From Rhodococcus oxybenzonivorans (GTDB lineage Bacteria > Actinomycetota > Actinomycetes > Mycobacteriales > Mycobacteriaceae), in NCBI RefSeq assembly GCF_003130705.1, contig NZ_CP021354.1:2790001-2854000 (forward strand): a stretch of 64,000 bases of DNA. The letters are read 5' to 3'. Positions 1 through 9,300 of the stretch are shown piece by piece. The notes under the pieces were generated by a model. The model was given only the letters and a program-made list of their open reading frames with translations. It did not search any database and was not told where the DNA came from. Position 1 is the stretch's first letter; each line of letters opens with the position of its first letter. The position numbers were made by a program, and so were the translations under genes.

Positions 1-68
1 CAAGTCGCGACCCGACACGCCACTACGCGACCGGGATGCACCGTGGGTCGATCGTCCGGCGAGTTTCA

Positions 69-1043
69 GTGAGAGAAAACGCTCACGTGCCGGGGTCGAA
101 GCCGCCGGAGAATGATCCGGTGATCGCGCGGCAGGTCGAGACGTACCTCGATCACCTGGCAGTCGAACGCGGTGCTGCCCGCAACACCATCTCTTCGTAT
201 CGGCGTGACCTGTCGCGGTACACACAATTCCTCGCCGATCGAGGGATCACGGACATCGGACGGGTCCGCGAGCAGGATGTCAGTGAATTCGTCGTCGCGC
301 TGCGCAGCGGTGACCCCGCGCGCGGCCTGCCGGCGCTGGCCGCGAGTTCGGCCGCCCGCGCGTTGATCGCGGTGCGCGGGTTTCACCGTTTTGCCACCGC
401 GGAGGGGATCGCGGCGGTGGACGTGGCTCGGGTAGTCCGACCACCCTCGCCGGCCACTCGGCTTCCCAAATCGTTGCCCGTCCGCGAGGTGCTGTCTCTA
501 CTCGAGGCCGTCGGGGGCGGAGGGCCCGCCGACGGGCCCAGAGCGGTGCGAGACCGCGCTCTTCTCGAGTTGCTGTACTCCACGGGGGCCCGCATCTCCG
601 AAGCGGTCGGCCTCGATGTAGACGATATCGACACCGAGAACCGCTCTGTCCTGCTCCGCGGTAAGGGCGGAAAGCATCGGGTCGTCCCCGTGGGCAGGCC
701 CGCGGTCGAAGCCCTCGACGCCTACCTGGTCCGCGGCCGGCCGGCGCTGATGTCGCGGGGCACGCCCGCGCTCTTCCTCAATGTCCGCGGTGGTCGACTG
801 TCACGGCAGAGCGCTTGGAAGGTGTTGCAGACTGCGGCGGAGGCTGCCGGGATCACGGTAGCGGTCTCGCCGCACACGCTGCGGCACTCGTTTGCCACTC
901 ACCTTTTGGACGGGGGCGCCGATGTGCGCGTCGTCCAAGAGTTGCTCGGACACGCCTCCGTCACGACCACACAGATATATACCCTGGTCACGGTGGGTGC
1001 GCTGCGTGAAGTGTGGGCCCACGCGCACCCTCGGGCGCGGTAG
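69..1043 (+). CDS. xerD: Tyrosine recombinase XerD
   Basis: Site-specific recombinase that, with XerC, resolves chromosome dimers at dif. The N-terminal core-binding (SAM-like) domain occupies roughly the first 110 residues. The catalytic domain follows, with the family residues visible: Arg in [14 protein letters not shown], Lys in [11 protein letters not shown], the [12 protein letters not shown] box with His and Arg, LLGHAS, and the nucleophile Tyr in TTQIYT near the C-terminus. The frame is open from ATG 36, but the residues before GTG 69 or GTG 87 are basic filler; an N-terminus at 69 or 87 gives the usual length of about 320 residues. The parA-scpAB group follows 100 bp downstream, so it sits among segregation genes. 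XerD is preferred over XerC from this neighbourhood. Confidence 0.93.
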   Translation: MRENAHVPGSKPPENDPVIARQVETYLDHLAVERGAARNTISSYRRDLSRYTQFLADRGITDIGRVREQDVSEFVVALRSGDPARGLPALAASSAARALIAVRGFHRFATAEGIAAVDVARVVRPPSPATRLPKSLPVREVLSLLEAVGGGGPADGPRAVRDRALLELLYSTGARISEAVGLDVDDIDTENRSVLLRGKGGKHRVVPVGRPAVEALDAYLVRGRPALMSRGTPALFLNVRGGRLSRQSAWKVLQTAAEAAGITVAVSPHTLRHSFATHLLDGGADVRVVQELLGHASVTTTQIYTLVTVGALREVWAHAHPRAR

Positions 1044-1146
1044 GCGAACGCGTGTCGAGGGGAATATTCACGGTACGAAGCGGTAGCGTTCGTATAACGA
1101 TGTGTGATCGACAGCGAGCATCGAGAGAACAGGGGATCATCGGACC

Positions 1147-2103
1147 GTGGTGACACCGCAGCCGCCAGCAGCGGAGTCAGGGCACTCGCAATCGGAGGGC
1201 GACATGTTCGACATGCGACAGACCGACCCCGCAGCCCTGTTCGACGACACCGTCGTCGAATCGGGTGAGCTCGGCCCCACGGGGAGACCGACCCGTGCGG
1301 TGCCGGAACCCACGCCGCTGCCATCCCACGGTCCCGCGAGGATCGTCGCGATGTGCAACCAGAAAGGTGGGGTCGGGAAGACGACGTCCACGATCAATCT
1401 GGGGGCGTCCCTCGCCGAGTACGGCCGTCGGGTCCTGCTCGTCGATCTCGACCCGCAGGGCGCGCTGTCTGCCGGCCTGGGGGTCGCGCACCACGACCTC
1501 GACCTCACCGTGCACAACCTGCTCGTCGAACCCCGCGTGTCGATCGACGACGTGCTGATGCGGACACGCGTCGAGAATCTCGACCTGTTACCGAGCAACA
1601 TCGACCTCTCCGCCGCGGAGATCCAGCTCGTCACCGAGGTCGGACGGGAACAGACCCTGGGCCGGGTGCTGCATCCCGTGCTGGACCGGTACGACTACGT
1701 CCTCATCGATTGCCAGCCGTCCCTCGGGCTGCTTACCGTCAACGCTCTCGCCTGCGCGGACTCGGTGATCATCCCCATGGAATGCGAATACTTCAGCCTG
1801 CGTGGACTGGCGCTGCTCAACGACACCGTCGAAAAGGTGCACGACCGACTGAACCCGAAGCTCGAACTCGCCGGGATCGTGGTGACCATGTTCGACGCCC
1901 GCACGCTCCACGCCCGCGAGGTGATGGCCAGGGTGGTCGAGGTGTTCGGCGATGTGGTGTATGACACGGTGATCAACCGGACCGTACGATTCCCGGAGAC
2001 CTCTGTGGCCGGTGAGCCGATCACCACCTGGGCGCCGAAGTCGCCCGGTGCCGAGGCGTACCGCGCGTTGGCCCGTGAGGTCATCCACCGTTCCGGCCGG
2101 TAA
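1147..2103 (+). CDS. ParA/Soj-family chromosome partitioning ATPase
   Basis: ParA-type deviant Walker ATPase of 318 residues. About 60 residues of acidic, low-complexity leader precede the ATPase core. The deviant Walker A KGGVGKTT lies near residue 75, DLDPQG follows in switch I, and DCQPSLGLLT is the Walker B region. It is the Rv1708-type orphan ParA found beside scpAB in Mycobacteriales, with no parB nearby, so it is probably not the origin-segregation ParA (inference). GTG codons at 1147 and 1150 and ATG at 1204 are possible starts; the core is unaffected. The stop at 2101-2103 directly abuts the GTG of scpA, suggesting one transcript. Confidence 0.9.
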   Translation: MVTPQPPAAESGHSQSEGDMFDMRQTDPAALFDDTVVESGELGPTGRPTRAVPEPTPLPSHGPARIVAMCNQKGGVGKTTSTINLGASLAEYGRRVLLVDLDPQGALSAGLGVAHHDLDLTVHNLLVEPRVSIDDVLMRTRVENLDLLPSNIDLSAAEIQLVTEVGREQTLGRVLHPVLDRYDYVLIDCQPSLGLLTVNALACADSVIIPMECEYFSLRGLALLNDTVEKVHDRLNPKLELAGIVVTMFDARTLHAREVMARVVEVFGDVVYDTVINRTVRFPETSVAGEPITTWAPKSPGAEAYRALAREVIHRSGR

Positions 2104-2985
2104 GTGGTGAACACCCAGAACGTCGTGGCTCCATCGCACACCGAGAATCCCGGCGCGGCATCGGTGCCGGCCGAGTCGAACGATCAGCAGGCCTCCGCCG
2201 TCAAGGCCGGCTTCCGGGTGACCCTGCGGAACTTCGAGGGACCGTTCGACCTGCTGCTCACGCTCATCAACCAGCGTGAGCTCGACGTAACGGAAGTCGC
2301 GCTCCATCAGGTGACCGACGACTTCATCGTCTACACCCGCGAACTCGGTGCGGAGATGGGCCTCGACCAGACCACCGAGTTCCTGGTGGTCGCCGCAACA
2401 CTCCTCGACCTCAAGGCGGCGCGACTTCTGCCGGCCGGACAGGTGGAGGACGCCGAGGATCTGGCCCTGCTCGAGGCCCGTGACCTGCTGTTTGCCCGAC
2501 TGCTCCAATATCGCGCGTACAAGCAGGCGGCCCAGCTGTTCGGCGAACTCGAAGCCGCGGCCCTTCGGCGATATCCGCGATCGGTCGCGCTGGAAGACCA
2601 GTTCACAAGCCTGCTTCCCGAGGTGTTGCTCGGGGTCGACCCGCAGCGGTTCGCCGAGATCGCCGCAACCGTGTTCACCCCCCGCCCGACTCCGACCGTG
2701 GGACTCGACCACCTGCACGACATGCACGCGGTGTCGGTGCCCGAGCAGGCGGCCCGGATACTGGAACTGCTTCGCGGACGTGGCGCGAATCAATGGGCGA
2801 GCTTCGGTGAACTGGTGTCGGAATGTGAGGTAGCAGTCGAGATCGTGGCACGATTTCTCGCGTTGCTCGAGCTGTACCGCGAGCAGTCGGTGCTGTTCGA
2901 GCAACCCGAGCCTCTCGGTGAATTGTTGGTGAGCTGGACCGGGGGCGACGTCCGTCTCCCGGTGACCGAGGAGGATTACGGATGA
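2104..2985 (+). CDS. scpA: Segregation and condensation protein A (ScpA)
   Basis: Kleisin subunit that bridges the Smc head domains and binds ScpB in the bacterial condensin complex. It has 293 residues. The characteristic ScpA N-terminal motif FEGPFDLLLTLI begins near residue 43, followed by ELDVTEVALHQVTDDF. A central helical region and a C-terminal winged-helix segment that would bind the Smc cap (LLVSWTGGDVRLPVTEEDYG at the end) are as expected for the family. The start is GTG immediately after the parA stop. The 3' end overlaps scpB by 4 bp (ATGA), implying translational coupling and stoichiometric synthesis. No smc gene lies in this window. Confidence 0.95.
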   Translation: MVNTQNVVAPSHTENPGAASVPAESNDQQASAVKAGFRVTLRNFEGPFDLLLTLINQRELDVTEVALHQVTDDFIVYTRELGAEMGLDQTTEFLVVAATLLDLKAARLLPAGQVEDAEDLALLEARDLLFARLLQYRAYKQAAQLFGELEAAALRRYPRSVALEDQFTSLLPEVLLGVDPQRFAEIAATVFTPRPTPTVGLDHLHDMHAVSVPEQAARILELLRGRGANQWASFGELVSECEVAVEIVARFLALLELYREQSVLFEQPEPLGELLVSWTGGDVRLPVTEEDYG

Positions 2986-3701
2986 GCTCGGCCCCGCACG
3001 ACGAGCCCCACGAGCCCCATGCCTCCGGCAGTGACGACGAGCCGGCTTCGCTCGGCGGTGACGACGAACTGTCGGACGCCGAGCTCGAGGCCATTCTGGA
3101 GTCGCTGCTGTTGATCGTCGATTCGCCTGCCGGGGTCGATCTGCTGTCCTCCGTGACCGGGGCTTCTGTGAAACGCATCACTGAAACCCTCAACCGGATG
3201 TCCGCCGAGCTCACCGCTCGCAGTAGTGGCATGGACCTCCGATATGCCGGTGACGGTTGGCGTCTCTATACCCGCACCGTCTATGCGCCCTACGTGGAGC
3301 GCCTGTTGCTGGACGGGGCACGCTCCAAGCTGACGAGGGCTGCTTTGGAGACTCTTGCTGTCGTGGCATACCGTCAACCGTTGACCCGCGCACGGATCAG
3401 TGCGGTGCGCGGCGTCAACGTGGATGGTGTGGTGCGCACGCTTCTCGCTCGTGGATTGATCGCCGAAGCCGGGGTCGATCCCGATACCAACGCCACGCAG
3501 TATTCGACGACGGAGCTCTTCCTGGAACGGCTCGGCTTGGCCTCTCTGGCCGATCTGCCCGCCCTGGCCCCGTTGCTGCCGGACGTGGACCTGATAGACG
3601 ACATCAGCGACAGTCTGGAATCTGACCCACGATTTGCGAGAATGAATAAAGCTACGGCGTCCACGGACAAGTTGGACACCGGGCTCGACACCGAAGACTG
3701 A
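2982..3701 (+). CDS. scpB: Segregation and condensation protein B (ScpB)
   Basis: Winged-helix partner that dimerises and binds the ScpA linker in Smc-ScpAB. It has 239 residues. An acidic tail of about 40 residues precedes ESLLLIVDSPAGVDLLSSVT, the first winged helix. The conserved ScpB stretch AALETLAVVAYRQPLTRA, then IRGV-like VRGVNVDGVVRTLLARGLI, follows, which is diagnostic. The ATG overlaps the scpA stop by 4 bp. The acidic extensions at both ends are common in actinobacterial ScpB. The downstream gene starts 18 bp after the stop, so the operon continues into RNA modification genes. Confidence 0.95.
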   Translation: MSSAPHDEPHEPHASGSDDEPASLGGDDELSDAELEAILESLLLIVDSPAGVDLLSSVTGASVKRITETLNRMSAELTARSSGMDLRYAGDGWRLYTRTVYAPYVERLLLDGARSKLTRAALETLAVVAYRQPLTRARISAVRGVNVDGVVRTLLARGLIAEAGVDPDTNATQYSTTELFLERLGLASLADLPALAPLLPDVDLIDDISDSLESDPRFARMNKATASTDKLDTGLDTED

Positions 3702-3719
3702 CAGGGATCGTAGAAAAAA

Positions 3720-4811
3720 GTGAAGAAACCCGCTCGCCGAGATGGCACACCGGATCGCAACAACAACAAGCATCGCACCGACAAGACGGAGACCGGCCAC
3801 AGGTCGGGCCGGTCGGAGACCGGCCAGCGTCCAGGTCGGCCGGAGGCCGCAACGACCCGAACAGGTCGGCCGGACGCCGCGAAGGGCCGCTCAGGCAGGC
3901 CGGACGCCGCGAAGACTCGAACCGGCAGGCCGGAAGCCCCGGTGGCCACGAACAAGCGGGGCAAGCCGAAATCGGCCAAACCCCAGCGCGCGCAAACTCA
4001 GGCGCCCAAGGTCAGCAATGCCAAGCCCGCCCGGCACCAGCATGCAGACGCCGAAAGGCCTGTCGGGCCCCCACAGGGCGACGGTGTGCGGTTGCAGAAG
4101 GTGCTCGCCCAGGCTGGAGTCGCGTCACGTCGCGCCGCCGAGGAACTGATCTCCCGGGGCCGGGTCGAGGTCGACGGTCGCATCGTGATCGAGCAGGGGT
4201 TGCGGATCGACCCCGAAAACGCTGTCGTTCGCGTGGACGGTGTACGCGTCGTCGTCCAGAAGGATCTGGTCCATCTCGCGCTGAACAAGCCACGCGGGTG
4301 GCAGTCGACCATGTCCGACGACCTCGGTCGTCCGTGCGTGGGTGACATCGTCTCCGAAAGGGTCGCGGCCGGTCAGCGGCTGTTCCACGTGGGCCGCCTC
4401 GACGCTGACACCGAGGGTCTGCTGCTGCTGACCAACGACGGGGATCTGGCCCATCGGCTCATGCACCCGTCGTTCGAGGTGTCGAAGACCTATCTGGCGA
4501 CCGTGTCCGGTGCACTCGAGCGCGGTGTCGGGAAGAAGCTCAAAGAGGGCGTCGAACTCGACGACGGGCCGGCAAAAGTCGACACCTTCACCCTCCTCGA
4601 CATCAACGAGGGCAAGTCCTTGGTCCGGGTCACGCTCCATGAAGGCCGCAAGCACATCGTGCGCCGACTGTTCGACGCAGTCGGGCATCCGGTGATCCGG
4701 CTCGTCCGGACGGACATCGGTCCCGTGGCCCTGGGTGAACAGCGCCCGGGAACGCTGCGAGTCCTCGGCCGCGGCGAGGTCGGCGGCCTGTACGGGGCGG
4801 TGGGTCTGTGA
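3720..4811 (+). CDS. RsuA/RluB-family 23S rRNA pseudouridine synthase
   Basis: Converts a uridine in 23S rRNA (usually U2605 by RluB) to pseudouridine. An S4 RNA-binding domain starts at about residue 121 ([20 protein letters not shown]). The catalytic domain carries the family Asp in [19 protein letters not shown] and ends with [18 protein letters not shown] and [10 protein letters not shown]. The first 115 residues are highly basic and disordered-looking, with 10-residue repeats of the form GRP(D/E)AAxxR(T/S) between residues 39 and 75. The start GTG follows ScpB by 18 bp. The stop overlaps cmk (GTGA). Rv1711-like; the exact target uridine is inferred. Confidence 0.92.
   Translation: MKKPARRDGTPDRNNNKHRTDKTETGHRSGRSETGQRPGRPEAATTRTGRPDAAKGRSGRPDAAKTRTGRPEAPVATNKRGKPKSAKPQRAQTQAPKVSNAKPARHQHADAERPVGPPQGDGVRLQKVLAQAGVASRRAAEELISRGRVEVDGRIVIEQGLRIDPENAVVRVDGVRVVVQKDLVHLALNKPRGWQSTMSDDLGRPCVGDIVSERVAAGQRLFHVGRLDADTEGLLLLTNDGDLAHRLMHPSFEVSKTYLATVSGALERGVGKKLKEGVELDDGPAKVDTFTLLDINEGKSLVRVTLHEGRKHIVRRLFDAVGHPVIRLVRTDIGPVALGEQRPGTLRVLGRGEVGGLYGAVGL
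3834..3941 (+). repeat. 30-bp imperfect tandem repeat inside the pseudouridine synthase gene
   Basis: About three and a half units of 30 bp, each beginning GGTCGGCCGGA or GGCAGGCCGGA, encode the peptides [30 protein letters not shown] and a partial GRPEA. The repeat is in frame, so copy-number change would only lengthen or shorten the basic N-terminal tail. Confidence 0.85.
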
Positions 4812-5497
4812 GCGCCGCCTCGCTGGTCGTCGCCATGGACGGGCCGTCCGGAACCGGCAAGTCGAGTGTGTCGCGGCAGCTGGCGCAGGAGCTCGGAGCC
4901 CGCTACCTCGACACCGGTGCCATGTACCGCATCGCAACCTTGCACGTCCTCCGCAAGGGAGTGGACCTCGGGGATCCCGACGCGATTGCCGACGCCACCG
5001 CCGGTCTGCCCTGGTCGATCGGCACCGACCCCACCCGTGAGCAGGTTCTGCTCGACGGTGAGGACGTCGCCCAGGAGATTCGAGGGGACGCGGTCACCAA
5101 AGCTGTCTCTGCCGTCTCCGCCGTCCCTGCCGTTCGCGCTCGCCTCGTCGAGGCGCAGCGTCGTCTGACAGCGGATGCGGACCGGATCGTCGTGGAAGGG
5201 CGGGACATCGGGACGGTCGTCCTGCCCGACGCCGACGTAAAGATTTTTCTCACCGCTTCGTCGGCCGCCCGCGCTCAGCGCAGGAACGCGCAGAATCTCG
5301 CGGAGGGGCGGGGTGACGATTACGCCGCGGTCCTCGCCGACGTCGAGCGCCGCGACCACCTCGACTCCACACGCGCCGTGTCGCCGCTGCGGCCGGCAGA
5401 AGATTCTGTGCTGGTCGACACCAGCGAACTCGGAATCGACGACGTGATCGGCAGGTTGCTGCTGGTGGTAAGCGAGAGAACTGGAGCAGTGCAGTGA
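4808..5497 (+). CDS. cmk: Cytidylate kinase
   Basis: Phosphorylates CMP and dCMP to the diphosphates using ATP, in the cytosolic pyrimidine salvage and recycling route. The 229-residue protein opens with the P-loop [17 protein letters not shown] at residues 11 to 27, then [13 protein letters not shown], which is the nucleotide monophosphate binding motif of Cmk. [28 protein letters not shown] is the conserved central signature. The lid region follows with RAQRRNAQ. The GTG start overlaps the upstream stop by 4 bp, and the stop overlaps der by 4 bp (GTGA). The rluB-cmk-der order is conserved in Mycobacteriales. Confidence 0.96.
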   Translation: MSAASLVVAMDGPSGTGKSSVSRQLAQELGARYLDTGAMYRIATLHVLRKGVDLGDPDAIADATAGLPWSIGTDPTREQVLLDGEDVAQEIRGDAVTKAVSAVSAVPAVRARLVEAQRRLTADADRIVVEGRDIGTVVLPDADVKIFLTASSAARAQRRNAQNLAEGRGDDYAAVLADVERRDHLDSTRAVSPLRPAEDSVLVDTSELGIDDVIGRLLLVVSERTGAVQ

Positions 5498-6921
5498 CCG
5501 AACAATTCACAACTGAATTCGCGGGCGACGGAACGTGGAGCGAAGAGTCCGACTGGGAAGTCGTCGATCTGGAAGACGGAACCGACGGCGAAGCCCATAT
5601 TCCCGTACCCACCGTTGCGGTGGTAGGCCGTCCGAACGTGGGTAAATCCACGCTGGTCAACCGCATCATCGGTCGTCGCGAGGCGGTCGTCGAGGACATT
5701 CCCGGTGTGACCCGCGACCGCGTTTCCTATGAGGCCAACTGGAGCGGTCGCCGATTCCTGGTACAGGACACCGGTGGTTGGGAGCCCGACGCGAAGGGTC
5801 TCCAGCAGTCCGTGGCGCGGCAGGCGGAACTGGCGATGCAGACCGCGGATGCGATTCTCCTCGTGGTCGACGCCGTTGTCGGCGCTACCGCCACCGATGA
5901 GGCCGTCGCCAAGGTCCTGCGCCGCTCCAAAACTCCAGTCTTGCTGGTAGCCAACAAGGTTGACGACGGGCGCACCGAATCCGAGGTTGCGGCCCTGTGG
6001 TCGCTGGGCCTCGGGCAACCGCACTCGGTGAGTGCGACACACGGCCGAGGTACCGGCGACCTCCTGGACGAGGTTCTCGCCGCGCTGCCCGAAACCCCTC
6101 GCGAAGGTATCCCGGGTGGCGGTCCGAGGCGTGTCGCTCTGGTCGGCAAACCGAACGTCGGCAAGTCGAGTCTGCTGAACAAGCTGTCGGGTGACGAGCG
6201 TTCCGTCGTCCACAACGTCGCGGGCACTACCGTCGACCCGGTCGACTCGATCGTCGAGCTCGGTGGCCGGCCGTGGCGATTCGTCGACACGGCAGGCTTG
6301 CGCAAGCGCGTCAGTCACGCCAGCGGTGCTGAGTTCTACGCCTCCCTACGCACGAAGAGCGCCATCGAGGCCGCCGAGGTCGCGATTCTGCTCATCGATG
6401 CGTCCGAGCCGATCTCGGAGCAGGACCTGCGCGTGCTCAGCATGGTGGCCGATGCGGGTCGCGCGCTCGTGATCGCCTTCAACAAGTGGGATCTCGTCGA
6501 CGAGGATCGCCGCCTTCAGCTCGATCGGGAAGTCGACCGGGACCTGGTCCGGGTGCCGTGGGCCCAGCGGGTCAATATCTCGGCGCACACGGGTCGGGCG
6601 GTACAGAAGTTGGTACCCGCGCTGGACACGGCGCTCGAGTCCTGGGACAAGCGCATTCCGACCGGCCGGCTCAACAACTGGCTGAAGGAAGTCGTGGCTG
6701 CCACCCCGCCGCCGATGCGTGGTGGACGTCTCCCACGGGTGATGTTCGCCACCCAGGCCGGAACGCGGCCGCCGACCTTCGTACTGTTCACTACCGGTTT
6801 CCTCGAGGCCGGGTACCGGCGATTCCTCGAGCGGCGCCTGCGTGAGGAGTTCAACTTCGACGGCAGCCCCGTCCGGATCTCGGTACGTGTCCGGGAGAAG
6901 CGGGACCGACGCGGACGGTAG
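5494..6921 (+). CDS. der: Ribosome-assembly GTPase Der (EngA)
   Basis: Double-domain GTPase required for maturation of the 50S subunit. It has 475 residues. G domain 1 has GRPNVGKST (near residue 45), DTGGW and NKVD. G domain 2 has GKPNVGKSS (near residue 218), DTAGL and NKWD. A KH-like C-terminal domain ends REKRDRRGR, a basic tail expected to contact rRNA. About 35 acidic residues precede the first domain. It overlaps cmk by 4 bp and is the last gene of the operon; a tRNA follows after 85 bp. Confidence 0.97.
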   Translation: MTEQFTTEFAGDGTWSEESDWEVVDLEDGTDGEAHIPVPTVAVVGRPNVGKSTLVNRIIGRREAVVEDIPGVTRDRVSYEANWSGRRFLVQDTGGWEPDAKGLQQSVARQAELAMQTADAILLVVDAVVGATATDEAVAKVLRRSKTPVLLVANKVDDGRTESEVAALWSLGLGQPHSVSATHGRGTGDLLDEVLAALPETPREGIPGGGPRRVALVGKPNVGKSSLLNKLSGDERSVVHNVAGTTVDPVDSIVELGGRPWRFVDTAGLRKRVSHASGAEFYASLRTKSAIEAAEVAILLIDASEPISEQDLRVLSMVADAGRALVIAFNKWDLVDEDRRLQLDREVDRDLVRVPWAQRVNISAHTGRAVQKLVPALDTALESWDKRIPTGRLNNWLKEVVAATPPPMRGGRLPRVMFATQAGTRPPTFVLFTTGFLEAGYRRFLERRLREEFNFDGSPVRISVRVREKRDRRGR

Positions 6922-7006
6922 TTCGGGAGAATCGCCCTGACCAGGCGATTAGCGTTGAGGACTGCCACTGATGTAATCTCATCGAGCACCTGAACGAGGG
7001 TGTGGA

Positions 7007-7080
<74 letters not shown>

Positions 7081-7086
7081 CCGCAC

Positions 7087-7120
7087 ATGACCTGGTGGAC
7101 GAACACGTCCGCCAGGTCAT
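7087..7120 (+). terminator. Hairpin terminator after tRNA-Pro
   Basis: ATGACCTGGTGGACG (7087-7101) can pair with CGTCCGCCAGGTCAT (7106-7120) around a 4-nt loop, a 15-bp stem with one T-G pair. It is followed by TGTCGTTT. It lies 6 nt after the tRNA and probably ends its transcript; it may also serve the der operon. Confidence 0.7.
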
Positions 7121-7201
7121 TGTCGTTTCTGGCCTTGCTCCCTCGCGCGAGACTTGCGGACACCGATGGCGGGAAGGCAATGCCGAGGAAGCGCTCTGGC
7201 G

Positions 7202-7966
7202 TCAGTTCGTGACGATGACGGGGTCACCGATCTTGGCGTGGTCGTAGAACCATCGCGCATTCTCGATGCTGAGATTGATACAGCCGTGACTGACGTTCTC
7301 GCGCCCCTGCGAGGCCACCGACCACGGCGCGCCGTGGATGAAGATCCCGCCCCAGGTGATGCGGGTGGCGTACTCCACGTAGAGCCGGTACCCCTCCGGG
7401 GAGTCGATCGGGACGCCGTACGTCGACGAGTCCATCACCATGTCGCGGAACTTCTCGAGGACGGGGAACGTGCCGAGCGGCGTTTCGTAGCCGGGTTTGC
7501 CAAACGACGCCGGCATGGTGTGCACTACGCGGTCGTTGATGCTCACGGTGAACTGGTGTGTCGTAGTGTTCGCTACGGCGACCAGCGCGTCGCCGACCTG
7601 GAACTGGGACTTCGATCCCGCGAATTCGACGGTGACCGCGGTGTGCGCCGGCCAGAAAGCGTCGGGGGTCCACCGCAGTTCGCTGTCATCGATCCACGAA
7701 TAGTGTCCGGTCACAGGCGTTGACGGTGAGATCGCGACAGCGCGTTCGGCGCTCGCCCGGTCGGCAACAGGCGATCGGAACCGGATGATGATCGGTTGCG
7801 CGACGCCGACGACCTCACCGCTCGAGGGTGCGATCTCCGGAGCGACGACTTGTGCAACGACGGCCGGCGGTACAGCGGCGCCGGCGGCACTCACCCCGCA
7901 CAAGGCCAGGACGGCGAGAACCGCCACGAGAAACAGGCGTGCACCGTGCTGCTGCGCTTTCCGCAT
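7202..7966 (-). CDS. L,D-transpeptidase (cell-wall 3-3 cross-linking)
   Basis: Secreted or membrane-tethered enzyme that forms meso-DAP to meso-DAP (3-3) links in peptidoglycan. The 254-residue protein has an N-terminal signal or anchor (ARLFLVAVLAVLALCGVSAAGAA). An Ig-like domain of about 90 residues follows (VGVAQPIIIRFRSPV to DELRWTPDAFWPAHT). The YkuD catalytic domain carries HGAPWSV and SHGCINLSIENA, with the nucleophilic Cys and the catalytic His. The length resembles LdtMt1. It is transcribed alone, opposite to the der operon. Carbapenem sensitivity is a general property of this family. Confidence 0.92.
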   Translation of the reverse strand: MRKAQQHGARLFLVAVLAVLALCGVSAAGAAVPPAVVAQVVAPEIAPSSGEVVGVAQPIIIRFRSPVADRASAERAVAISPSTPVTGHYSWIDDSELRWTPDAFWPAHTAVTVEFAGSKSQFQVGDALVAVANTTTHQFTVSINDRVVHTMPASFGKPGYETPLGTFPVLEKFRDMVMDSSTYGVPIDSPEGYRLYVEYATRITWGGIFIHGAPWSVASQGRENVSHGCINLSIENARWFYDHAKIGDPVIVTN

Positions 7967-8116
7967 GGCCGTCAGCCCTTCGCATCACTGTGAGCTCATT
8001 TCAGTCAAACACAGCGTCGTCCGGGAACGGAACCGAGGAGATGTCACGACTTCATGACTGCTCGACGGTCCCGCGAGTAGCGTCAGTTCCGGGAAGTCAG
8101 CGAAACGGAGGAGCAC

Positions 8117-8557
8117 ATGTCCGGACGATTCGAAGGCACCGTGGTGATCGACCGCCCCATCGAGTACGTGTTCGCCTATCTCGCGGCAGGCGTCAACGAC
8201 CCGGATTTCAGTCCCCGTGTGCAGAAGATCACGAAGTCCACTGACGGACCACCCGGAGTCGGGACGGTGTTCGTCAGCACCGTGAAGGATGCCGGAGTGA
8301 CCACCACACGGGAATTCGAGCTGACCGAATTCGAGGCACCGAAAAAGATACGGTGGACCGAACGGTCCAAGAACATCGTGACGGCGAAGGAAGGCGGCTA
8401 CGACCTCGAGCCGGCCGGAGCCGGCACGAAAGTCACCATCTACAACGAGCTGGAAGGCCACGGAATCGGCAAGCTGATCGCTCCTCTCGCGCTCCGCGCT
8501 GCACGCAAGGACGCGCCGAACTTCGCTCGGCGAATCAAGGCGGCCGCGGAGAAGTGA
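8117..8557 (+). CDS. SRPBCC (START/polyketide cyclase-like) protein
   Basis: A 146-residue protein beginning FEGTVVIDRPIEYVFAYLA, the usual first strand and helix of SRPBCC hydrophobic-pocket proteins. It continues as the expected beta-grip (TREFELTEFEAPKKIRWTE) with a long C-terminal helix ending in KAAAEK. No catalytic residue can be assigned and the ligand is unknown. GGAGGA just before ATG 8117 supports the start. It is divergent from the L,D-transpeptidase and 86 bp upstream of a NUDIX gene. Confidence 0.75.
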   Translation: MSGRFEGTVVIDRPIEYVFAYLAAGVNDPDFSPRVQKITKSTDGPPGVGTVFVSTVKDAGVTTTREFELTEFEAPKKIRWTERSKNIVTAKEGGYDLEPAGAGTKVTIYNELEGHGIGKLIAPLALRAARKDAPNFARRIKAAAEK

Positions 8558-8642
8558 TTCTCCCGTGTGCCGGCCGACCGCGGGACGTACCGAGAGATCC
8601 AAACGGCAGGAAATCCCATGCAGGGGCGGATAGTGTCGGGTG

Positions 8643-9260
8643 ATGGTTGATGCGCCCGTCCTCGACAGAAACCACCTCGCCGACGCGCTCGCGCACTTCG
8701 AACCGCGGATAGTCGATCCGACCGATCGTCGATCGGCGGCAGTCGTGATCGCTGTGATGAGCGACGGATCGGGCGGGCAGGCCATTCCACTCACCATGCG
8801 CCCGACCAAGATGCGAGCGCACCCGGGCCAGTTCGCGTTGCCCGGGGGCGGCGTGGATGCGGGGGAAACCGGGGCGGACGCGGCGCGCCGTGAATTGCAT
8901 GAAGAGCTCGGTCTCGATGTGGAGCCGTCCGCGGTTCTCGGCCGCCTCGACGACTACGTCACCCGCTCCGGCTACGTCATCACCCCCTTCGTCGTGTGGT
9001 CGGATCGATCGATCACTACTCTCGTTCCCCATCTCGAGGAGGTGGCGGAAGTTTTCGCGGTGGGACTTCCCGAAATCGACACCGAGCCGCGGTTCGTCGA
9101 CATCCCCGAATCGTCGAAGCCGGTGATTCAATGGCCGTTCCGGCGACACCTGGTACACGCGCCGACCGGCGCGGTGGTGTACCAATTTCGGGAAGTCGCG
9201 CTCCACGGCCGCCACACCCGGATCGACGGGTTCGACCAACCGGTCTTCGCTTGGCGTTAG
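8643..9260 (+). CDS. NUDIX hydrolase (CoA pyrophosphatase-like)
   Basis: A hydrolase of nucleoside diphosphates linked to another moiety. The 205-residue protein has a complete NUDIX box, GGVDAGETGADAARREL then HEELGL, giving G-x5-E-x7-RE-U-x-EE-x-G-U. The preceding TKMRAHPGQFALPGGG matches the CoA-pyrophosphatase (NudL/YeaB) subgroup, in which the segment ahead of the NUDIX box recognises CoA. ATG 8643 is preferred over GTG 8640. Activity on CoA is inferred from the subgroup motif; other dinucleotide substrates remain possible. Confidence 0.82.
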   Translation: MVDAPVLDRNHLADALAHFEPRIVDPTDRRSAAVVIAVMSDGSGGQAIPLTMRPTKMRAHPGQFALPGGGVDAGETGADAARRELHEELGLDVEPSAVLGRLDDYVTRSGYVITPFVVWSDRSITTLVPHLEEVAEVFAVGLPEIDTEPRFVDIPESSKPVIQWPFRRHLVHAPTGAVVYQFREVALHGRHTRIDGFDQPVFAWR

Positions 9261-9300
9261 CCGAATCACAGTGGGGTCGCTGCGACTAGGGTCACACCCT

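Noticed and set aside
1588..2904. 438-codon minus-strand frame
   Set aside because: Antisense shadow of parA and scpA.
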